A DNA stretch of 64,000 nucleotides. Source: Nannochloris sp. 'desiccata'. Lineage: Eukaryota > Chlorophyta > Trebouxiophyceae > Chlorellales > Chlorellaceae. Made by a program: the position numbers and the translations under genes. The first letter of the stretch is position 1; every line of letters begins with the position of its first letter. The stretch covers positions 744,001 to 808,000 of the forward strand of contig JAGTXX020000014.1 of NCBI GenBank assembly GCA_019044685.2. Direction: 5' to 3'. Under the pieces are notes generated by a model, which searched no databases, had not been told where the DNA came from, and saw only the letters and a program-made list of their open reading frames with translations. Of this stretch, positions 56,243 to 64,000 are shown in pieces.

Positions 56243-58509
56243 TTATTTCAAATGCAAGACACTCAAAACACCTTGGCTATTCGCAGCCAAGCAATGTCTA
56301 CCACCGCGTGCCCAGCACACAGAACTCACAAACGTACGATGAGAAGAACCGCTCGAACCACCCTTTTTCGTTTCAGAGGTTCCCATCGATGAAGACGGTT
56401 GCTGGCTGCCACTATTGCTCCTCTCGTTCGTGTTCTTCCTTGACTGGGTCACACCATCCCCAAGACGGTGAGAAGCGACAGAGAATGGTAATGTCTTATA
56501 ATATGTATGAATGCTATTATCTTCAGAGCCCGTTGCTATGTATCCATCGTCAGTAGCACTCAACCCAACAAAATTCCGCTCATTCCTGTGACCGGTGAAC
56601 ACACACCGCGGTGGCAATGCCACTCCAGCAGCACTGGGGCCACCAGAACCAGCTGTTAGAGCTTCTTCTACATCCCATACACGGATTGTGTTATCTGTCG
56701 AGGCAGCTACCAAGGAATGAGGACCCATAAACCGAACATAAGACACTGCTCGGTTAGGTCCGGATATGATTGCAGCTGGAGTATTTGCTTTCCTCAAGTC
56801 GTACATATACACTCTGTGGTTTGCACAGCCTGCTGCGACTAAATTGCCATTTGTAGGGGAGAATTGAACAGAGCATACGTTTGCAGGGGCGCGCATAACA
56901 GTCGCTGAAGAATCTTGATTGACGCTCCAAAGCCGCACCGTGGCGTCGTCAGAGCCAGACACGAAGCGCATAGGATCTGCACGACTGAAATCAACAGACC
57001 AGACACGACGAGAATGCTCCTCGAATTGTGCAGTTTCTGTAGAAGAAGGGCCAGCGGAAGCATCCCAAAGTTGGATAAGGCCGTCATAGTCAGAAGTCAA
57101 TAAATGGGGGCGTACATAGGCGTTCCAGGAGACGGAAGAAAGCTTTGACCGTGTGGCCGCTTGCCATACTGGTACATGTAAAGAACTAGGAGACGACAGC
57201 ACAGCTTCAAAATCAAATACTTTCACTGAGCGTGACACGCTGACGGTAGCAAAATGTCTATCGTCAGCAGCAAAGTCAGCACAGCACACCATTTCTTGAG
57301 GACTCGCGATATCTCCAGCACGGAGAGAGGCACACACTTCTAAGGAATTGCTTTGGGAGAGGACGTTGAGGTCCCGTGCTAAGCTATCCAGAGCAGACAC
57401 GGAGTTGCCACCGGTGCCATTGCGACGGCGATCGAAGTAAAGAGGTTCTAAAGAATCCAAACGAGAGCTAATAGCTGTCCAATTGGTGATAGTAGAATTG
57501 GTAGTCGCGTTGCTAATACTGCTGGTAGAAGTACGCTGGCGTTTTACAGAGGGAGGAGCATCTTCTACTGCACGTTTACCTCCAACAACTGATATATCTA
57601 GTTCAATTTCAGCGAGCTGCCTTTGAATTTTAGCTGCTTCTGCTTGACGAGCTTGGCGCATAAGTAACAAAAACTGCTTGGCGCCTTCTAAATCTGCTGC
57701 TGGTACTAATGGAGCTGCAACTGGAACAGGTGCTGCTGCTGCTGCTGCTGCTGCTGCTGCGGGTTTCTTCTGTAAATTTCTCAAAGGCGCTGTCACTGGT
57801 CGGTGTGATGCTCTGCTAATATCGTGCAAATCCGCAGAAGTATTATTATTTTCTGCAGAAGTACTAGGACCATCAGTCGTAATCACTTTTGCATCACCAG
57901 AAATAGCTTGAGGAACTGTAGCTAAAGCACTGCGTTTTCTCAAAACATGCTGCCACATATGCTGCACCTCTTTTCTAGTGACGGGCTTCACTAAATACTC
58001 TTCTGCGCCGCTAGAAACGCATTCAAAGACGGTATCACCTTTATCAATGGAAGACATCATGATGACAGGGACCGAGCGGAGGTTTTCTTCTTGTTTTACG
58101 TATTGTAAGAGCTGGATACCATCAACTTCAGGCATGCACACGTCGGTGAGAACGAGATGAAAGGTGCCTGGCTCGTTAGAGCGCAGGAGATCCATGGCTT
58201 CGGCGCCATTCTCAGCTGTTGTGACTGAAAGGAATGAAAAACGAGGAAAAAATAGTGAGTAAATAATTGAAAAAACAAGATTGAAAAGCTCTTTTCGGGA
58301 TGATTTTACGTTGGAGGGTTAAAATCCACCGTACCTGTGTAATTACATCGGCGCAGCAAACTAGAGACTACTGTTCTGCTCAGACGCTCGTCGTCTACGA
58401 GGAGAACGTGGACGTCTGAAGGCGACAGGGAAGATTTTTGTGGTTTTGGAGTCGTGGCATCGGAGACAGGCCCAGAGCCGAGTCCTACCAGAGGAATGGC
58501 ACTGGCCAT
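56243..58509 (-). CDS. Receiver domain fused to COP1/SPA-type WD40 propeller
   Basis: Exons 58509-58335 and 58224-56243; 718 residues. Residues 33-150 form a response-regulator receiver: VHVLLVDDERLSR with the acidic pair, phospho-acceptor Asp in LVLTDVCMPEVDG, then PVIMMSS and LVKP lysine, so all key residues are kept. WQHVLRKR follows, as in plant pseudo-response regulators. Then poly-Ala, a short helical Ala/Glu/Arg stretch (ARQAEAAKIQRQLAEIELDI) and a basic PSVKRQR. From about 370 lies a seven-blade propeller of COP1/SPA type: FATVSVSRSVKVFDFE, TRSKLSSVSWN, HSRRVWSVDFS, SGSDDATVRLW, ASTDNTIRVWDVEEAL, ERNFVGLS, and the hallmark end FVSSVCWARGG...LAANSQGVLSVL. No RING or kinase domain is visible. 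The frame is open upstream to 58788, so a longer N-terminus is possible. Confidence 0.88.
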
Positions 58510-58819
58510 CCACAGATTTCTTTTATAATACTCTCTTTGTCTCTTTAAAATGCTTTTCAGAAGTTTAAAACCGTCTTGGTTCAACCTAATCAGAATTTGG
58601 GAATCAGATTTGATCACACCACGAACGTAAAAGCGAGCAAAGCGTTCATTCACTGTAGAAATATTCACTGAAACGCAAAATTTGAAAAGTAATAGAATAA
58701 GATGCTTGCTCTGCCCTGCCGCACCTAAAAGCTGTGGCGGTGGAGGGAGATCTTTTGCAGAAGATTTGCTTCTCTGATTTTCACACATTTGGCTCTTGAT
58801 TTTTTAAAATAAAATTCCA

Positions 58820-60230
58820 CTACCAAATCGATTTTATTCCGATTTGTGGGTATAAAGGAGTAATTTGAAGCGTACTATGCATAGGGGGAATCAGCGGCGC
58901 AGGCTGCTCAGGCGTTGGGACACCTGTTGCTGCTCCGACACCGCCGTCGGCACTAATCGTCTTTGTTGGAGCACCTCCAATCGCGATTTGTCGCAAAGCT
59001 GATGACGCTCCATCGATATAATTAGGGACGAACGATGTAAATTGACTAGATGGACTAAATTCATTGAATACTGGCTGCTGAACTTCTCTTTTCAGTGGAG
59101 GAAAGTGTTTTGTTGCTGCTACACCACTAGTATTACCACCCATTTCTCTTCCTGATGCTGCCGCAGCTGCAGAGGAACTTAATATATAGTTCAGTTGACT
59201 ACTACCAAGGCTATTTGCGTACGATGAAGACGCAGATGTCGGTCTATTTCTCGGCACTTGCAATACTTTGACACCTCTTCCTGTTTGAGGCGGTTGTATT
59301 CTAGTATTTCCAGTAGAAATCCCTCCTCTCCCCCCTTGTTCTCGAGTATTTGCTACAATGTCAAAATTACTTGATTGACCACCATATCTGCCATCTCCCC
59401 ATCCACCACCACCTCTCGCCCCGCCCCCGTTATCGTTATTGTTATTTTCAAAGCCTGGAGGCGGCGCATCTTCTTCTTCTTCAAAGCCAGGAGGAGGTCC
59501 ATCATCAGCACTGGTATCACTTGAATTAAAAACTGGAGGTGGGCATTTGTCATTATCGCTGCTATAAAACCCGGGAGGCGGGGTGTCATCACCATCATCG
59601 GGAGTATTCCTTGAGGCTATTGAAGCTTGATTTTGATTCAAATACGGAACTATACCGCTCTTATACGATCCATGCCTACCTCCTCTTCTCCCTGATTGAA
59701 AGTGAGACGTTGTTGGACTGCCTGCATACCCTCCTCTGGTACTGGGACCGCCACCTCGACCTCTCTCTCGAGGTGGTCCTCTGTAATTTGACGCTGGTGG
59801 CGGTGGTCTAGAACGCCAGCTAGCGCCATCATTTACAGCTACTGTTTCTGATGAGCGGCTACCGCGACCTCTGCCACGGCCTCGAGGTGCTGCTGAAAGG
59901 CCAGGCGGAAGAAGAGAAAAAGAGGGCAGCTCTGAGCTGCTCCCGAGAGGACAAGTAGTAGTGATGCTAGTTTTGGCACCTTGCAGTAGACCTTGCTCTA
60001 CCGAATTCTTGTCGAAATAATCGGTAACAAGTTCATGAACAATTTGTTTGCTAGATTGATGCGCTCCCTGTACCTGAGATGGAATAAAATAAAGCGAAGA
60101 TGAGATAAATCTGATAAGAAGAGATCCATATTTGAAAAATGTTGTGGAAAGCAGCCAGAAAACCCACATCGCTCTGCAATTTCTGTTGTGAATTTTTGAA
60201 AGCTTCGCTTTCGTCGCCAAAAGCTGCCAT
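58820..60230 (-). CDS. RGG/PPGF-rich hypothetical protein
   Basis: Unknown, 438 residues. Exons 60230-60168 (MAAFGDESEAFKNS, 21 codons) and 60073-58820. A helical N-terminus (FKNSQQKLQSDVQGAHQSSKQIVHELVTDYF) is followed by disordered Arg/Gly sequence (PRGRGRGRGSRS, GPPRERGRGGGP). Then come four tandem PPGF/PPPVF elements in an acidic context (TPPPGFYSS, CPPPVFNSS, GPPPGFEEE, APPPGFENN), and a second RGG block. The C-terminus ends in LYPQIGIKSIW. RGG repeats suit RNA binding; the PPGF elements resemble ligands for GYF or EVH1-like domains. The stop lies about 30 bp from the extended open frame of the WD40 gene. Confidence 0.7.
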
Positions 60231-60575
60231 TCTGCCTGGCAAAGTGTTTTGTTAGCCTAGCTGAATCCTTGGCTTTGAAATAATAATCTATCAACTGGCG
60301 TAGATCTCACTGCGCCTTCTTAGCAACCCAAATTGTCTTGCTTGGCCATACATGCACATATTTAATCTGAGCACTGCTGCGGAAACCCTCTCTCTTGTTG
60401 GCGTAAAGTTTTTTGCCTGCTTTGCTGTCAGCTGCTTCGGGCTATTAAAAGTAGCTTCTTCGCGCAAGTTCCGTATTTAGCTTTGTTAATTACATTCACA
60501 CTAGACTTGATCAAGCTGCCATCAATAGAAACACGCATATTGCTATCGCTGAGGGTTATAATTCGTTTGAAAACC
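60231..60575. promoter_or_regulatory. Intergenic between divergent RGG protein and ferredoxin-like genes
   Basis: 345 bp; no repeat or further gene recognised. Confidence 0.4.
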
Positions 60576-61180
60576 ATGGCTTTGAGAAACTTGGGAGTCC
60601 GTTTTAGGTCCCTTGCACCACAAATTGAAACTTTAGGATGGGCAAGAACAGCCAGCTCAGCACCATCAGTCTATGATAAAATGTAAGGAGAAATCTTTCA
60701 TCGTTTTTGGAAAAATTGAACTGGGTTAATTTTTTAATATTTAACAAAACAACATATGCATCATCCCCTGGCAGATTATCTTGATTGCAATGTCTAATAC
60801 GATGTTTCCCCTTTTAAATGATCCCTTGCAGCATTGAGATTACTGTGATCGACAAAGATGGTAGGCGGCACGCACTTCGTGGCGTCACTGGCCAAAATCT
60901 TGCAGAACTCCTTGCTGCTCACGTAGATACCTTGGGCGACGATGCCGTTGCTGGTAGCCCTGAAGGACGCGGTTCTGTAGAAGCTCACGTGAAAGTCCCT
61001 AATGAAATGCTGGTCAAGGTGCCCGCTCCCGCAGGGGATGATCAAGTTTTTCTGAGCGAGCTTGCTGGTAGTGGTACCGTAGATGTGCACTCGAGACTTG
61101 CTTCTAGAATAGTGCTTGATAAAGATATGCAGGGTACTTTGGTTGCTTTGGGAGAACTCAGCCCATGGAAGACTCTTTAG
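60576..61180 (+). CDS. Cysteine-free ferredoxin-like protein, candidate complex I bridge ferredoxin
   Basis: Exons 60576-60682 and 60832-61180; 151 residues. N-terminal mitochondrial presequence MALRNLGVRFRSLAPQ. The rest has the ferredoxin outline: IEITVIDKDGRRHALRGVTGQNLAELLA as the beta-grasp start, AHVKVPNEMLVKVP and a C-terminal SRLASRIVLDKDMQGTLVAL that corresponds to the SRL-C-Q-I-L-L end of mitochondrial ferredoxins. The product has no cysteine at all, so no Fe-S cluster can be held. The ending LGELSPWKTL resembles my memory of plant complex I ferredoxin (C1-FDX), a bridge subunit with an altered metal site. Structural role in complex I is thus the best guess; the family match is by pattern only. 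Confidence 0.7.
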
Positions 61181-61408
61181 ATATATATATATTTAGATAT
61201 ATAATATGTTATTTAAATCCGTTGAACATTTTGCCGCTGCTTCTCTCTAAGAACTAACAAATCAATTAGCTATTGTAAAATACAGTATCAAATGCAGTAT
61301 TCGAGCAGTAAAACACCACCAATGCTTCATTGAATCTACTTCTACTGGTTCTATCAAAAAAGACTGATACCAGCAATCAACCAAAAGAAAGCTGTCTACT
61401 TTTTTTTT

Positions 61409-62744
61409 CTAAAGTTCTAAATAACTAACGTAATTCCCAGTCAAATGCCCCATCCACAACTTATTATCGACTTCTTGCACCCCTGAAATCCCACTAATAA
61501 TCTTTCCTTTAGGGTCTTTATACACTTGCAGCACCTCTCCATCACCAGATACCTTCATCACCATGCCAAATGGCTTTACTGGAGGTGGAATGACTTGTAA
61601 AAGCCACGAAGCTAACCACCGAGCGTTTTTTCCGCCCTTGTATACTGCTTTTAAAATGGGAGAGTCTCCTACAATAATCGCTATCCAAAATGCATCGACA
61701 GAATCTGGAGATGTTGTATCAGCTACTACACGGGATATACCATCAGGATATCCCGGTAAACTATCTATTAGTACAGATTTCGTACCTGCCTTTTCACCTT
61801 TGAGAAAGACCTTCCATACCCGCTTGCTAGACGTTTCAGCAACAAGTACGACTCATCCCTCGCCAAGGCGACACCGTTGGCAAAATATAGACCGTCTACT
61901 AAAACTCTAGCTGTACCGCCTGTACTGCTTGATAACGATTCTTTAGATGAGTCTCTATTACTAGTGGGAGGAGAAGCGCTGGCAGGAGAAGCATCAGGAG
62001 AATACACAAGGAGTCTGCCTGTTCCCTGGCCCTGCATCGCAGTGAGTACATACGACATCATTGTATCATAGAAACCTTCCCTGTTCAACGCAGGTGGGAT
62101 TTTTGTCGAATCGGTGAAATAAATGTCTCCTGTTTTTTCTGAAATATCAAGGTCGTTGGCGTAAGTAATTGGAATGCCGTTGTCATCTTGATTAGCCAAA
62201 ATTTGAAGTTCTTTTGTTTCCAATTTATATTGCGTGAGACCTTTTAGAGAATCGCATATAATCAAATGGCCTGTATGGGGGTGGATATGGTAGCCTAGAG
62301 GCCGTCCAGGCCCTACATAACCTATTTTTTCTAAAAGCGGATCAGAGGAAGCCGTGTCGGGAACCGGGGAGGTATAAAGATATCCATTTCTATCGAGAAT
62401 GTACAAGGAATCGCTTGATGTATCAACTTCTACAGTTTCTGCAGCAAATATTACGAGCAATAGGGAGGCAGATTTAAGTTTGTGAAACCAGAGTGGTGAA
62501 GGGGATGCAGATCAGATCAGATTTATAAAAAAAATATACCTGCGCCATGGAAACGGCCTTGGAAGAGCTTCAAGGCCTTGTCCAGGCTCTGCTCGTTTTC
62601 ATAATGTAGTTTAGAATATTTGGGAGCTAGTGATGGAGACAGAGGTTTCACTTTTAAGGTGCTCGGTAACGGCTCGATCAGATAATAGTGCCTGACAATA
62701 AGAGCTATGAGGAGCAAGACCAGGTGTCGTGGCAATACCTTCAT
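61409..62744 (-). CDS. Strictosidine-synthase-like/APMAP propeller with a 1-nt frameshift
   Basis: Exons 62744-62540 and 62438-61409. A signal-anchor start (LPRHLVLLLIALIVRHYYL) then a six-blade propeller: splice gives FHGAETVEVDTSSDSLYI, then GRPLGYHIHPHTGHLIICD, YANDLDISEKTGDIYFTDST, TGRLLVY, VLVDGLYFANGVAL and, after the frameshift, VAETSSKRVWKVF and DSLPGYPDGI. The frame breaks near 61842 in DESYL/VAET: one base is missing for the conserved YL-V-AET run. The stop is at 61409. Plant strictosidine-synthase-like proteins are of this size; most lack strictosidine synthesis and act as hydrolases or unknowns. One indel could be a sequence error or an inactivating mutation. Confidence 0.82.
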
Positions 62745-63485
62745 CTTTATTCTTTTAGTGTTAGGCTGCCAAAGGCACTAGAAGCTCAAATAGAGCAAAA
62801 ATGGCATCCGAGAAGTTCTTGAAGAAAGTTTTCAGCTTGAGAGACAATTATATATTTAGGCTCTGAGGGACATGGAGAGGCTTTTGTTAATTAGACCTAG
62901 AGAGACCTCCGCATGACTATCTTAATGCTCCTGCGGCCCCCTGTTGTGCTCAGAGCACCAAAATTTTTAATACTGATCTTTTGAAAACAGCGAATCCTTG
63001 CAGTCGGCAATCCTCCTCAGCCTCACCACTTCCCACCTGTTCCCAGCAGGCAGGCTGAAGCCCATATGTTTCAGCTTGGGCATCAGCGCCCTGCTGCAGA
63101 CTGGTGGCCGTCTTTCTCCCTCCCAGTCTAATCAGCGGTCCGCGGCGGAACCTCCGACAACCTGCCCCGACTTGCTTACTTGTGCTTGCGGGCTGGTAGA
63201 GACGATTCTGCCAGGGTCAGTGCCTATAGCTGTATATGTATGAACGCAAACGCTGTTTTCGTATCATGTCGTGGCGGAATTGCGATGCGACAGGCACTGT
63301 GACTCTGAGAAGGAATTTCCTTAGGAAAGCACGAAAGTTTCTAAGAAAGAGCAGTTGACGTTGGCACCACAATTTTGAAGTTCTAAACCCGCCAGGTGCA
63401 GCTACTATTTCCACTGGAATGTAAATATCAGATATATAGAAATATAAAATAGCGCTCCCGTAGCGCTCCGAAACTTCACGCGAAA
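62745..63485. other. Intergenic; holds TAATTAGACC at 62888
   Basis: 741 bp between two divergent genes. TAATTAGACC at 62888-62897 is followed by T-AGAGAG, almost the same as at 6137 (G-AGAGAG). A pyrimidine-rich stretch ends in CCCAGCAG at 63042-63049 and resembles a splice acceptor, but no exon I can support follows. Confidence 0.45.
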
Positions 63486-64000
63486 ATGCTGAACAAACTG
63501 GCAATAATTAATAGTGCTCATGGTGCTGTTTTCCGGCCCTTACTGCGCAAATGCCCCCGTCTTGCTACTCGCACACATACTGTGACACGGTCACGCGCCT
63601 TCGACGACAGCAAGGCTGCATCCGTGGTAGGTTAATAAAATTAATCTTGTTTCCGTCCAGTTTCAAAAACTTTTGTTTTGCTAGGAGCTGTGATTTAAGT
63701 CTTTTACCCTACTTGCTGCAGGAAAATGTATTTGAAAATTCTCTGTACCTGGAACCGTTCGTGAGGGCCTTTCTTCTCGGTGTAGGTTCTGCAGGGATCC
63801 TTGAGACGCTTCACACTGTGACTGCGGCATTTTCAAACGCTTCAGAGCAATTTGCTCCCCTTTTCTACGCTGACCACGCCACTGCAATCATCGGATGGGT
63901 AGCATTCTACATTTTGGACGTCATTGCGATCTCCCATGTTCTCTCCAAGTACAATGGCGACACGGCCGCTGCTGGAGTAGCTCTCCAAAAACTGGTGACT
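63486..64000 (+). CDS. Mitochondrial membrane protein, partial at window end
   Basis: Not recognised. Exon 1 63486-63626 (47 codons, phase 0, donor GTAGGT), exon 2 from 63722 (acceptor CTGCAG) to beyond the window. Exon 1 gives a basic, Thr/Arg-rich mitochondrial presequence (MLNKLAIINSAHG...TRTHTVTRSRAF). Exon 2 encodes at least two hydrophobic helices, VRAFLLGVGSAGILETL and ATAIIGWVAFYILDVIAISHV, then a soluble turn SKYNGDTAAAG. The layout suits a small inner-membrane respiratory-chain or ATP-synthase-associated subunit of green algae, but no family can be named from this fragment. Confidence 0.7.

Overview
The window is nuclear DNA from a eukaryotic alga, most likely a chlorophyte green alga. 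The pointers are: short GT-AG spliceosomal introns in most genes; a fused HydE-HydF [FeFe]-hydrogenase maturase head-to-head with HydG, an arrangement I know from Chlamydomonas; a plant-type B3 DNA-binding domain; an RRA-type (GT77) arabinosyltransferase; a COP1/SPA-type WD40 protein; a plant-like shikimate kinase with a transit-peptide-like N-terminus; and a circularly permuted tRNA gene, a feature known from red algae and some green algae. The standard genetic code holds: TAA, TAG and TGA all end intact genes. I could not name the genus.

Layout. 0.4-19.4 kb is an accessory-looking stretch. It holds the HydEF/HydG pair, an unknown two-exon gene, and five small lineage-specific genes without recognisable domains (385-1642, 9565-10122, 11193-12017, 12818-14005, 15054-15812). 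These genes share pieces with each other and with an ankyrin-repeat gene at 16.1-19.4 kb, and their first intron always lies at the start codon. A decayed Pif1 helicase fragment sits among them. 19.6-52.9 kb is dense housekeeping sequence, mostly in divergent or convergent pairs: UPF1, a mitochondrial-type carrier, a B3/zinc-finger protein, bS16, DNA2, a bZIP factor, glutathionyl-hydroquinone reductase, an arabinosyltransferase, ENY2, RMC1, a flavin-reductase-like protein, shikimate kinase and the complex I 75-kDa subunit. 53.0-56.2 kb is poor in intact genes and holds the permuted tRNA-Ala(CGC) and a broken gene fragment. 56.2-64 kb carries a receiver-domain/COP1-SPA WD40 fusion, an RGG/PPGF protein, a cysteine-free ferredoxin-like protein that resembles the complex I bridge ferredoxin, a strictosidine-synthase-like propeller with a frameshift, and the start of a mitochondrial membrane protein.

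How genes relate. HydEF and HydG would mature an algal hydrogenase, but each carries one in-frame stop in an otherwise intact frame. NDUFS1, the ferredoxin-like protein and perhaps the last gene belong to mitochondrial energy metabolism. The most notable items are the permuted tRNA-Ala, the receiver-SPA/COP1 fusion, the paired nonsense codons in the hydrogenase maturases, and the modular family of novel genes. Five genes carry single-nucleotide lesions, some in homopolymers, so sequence accuracy should be considered before any of them is called a pseudogene. Family assignments rest on motif recognition by eye; no database search was run.
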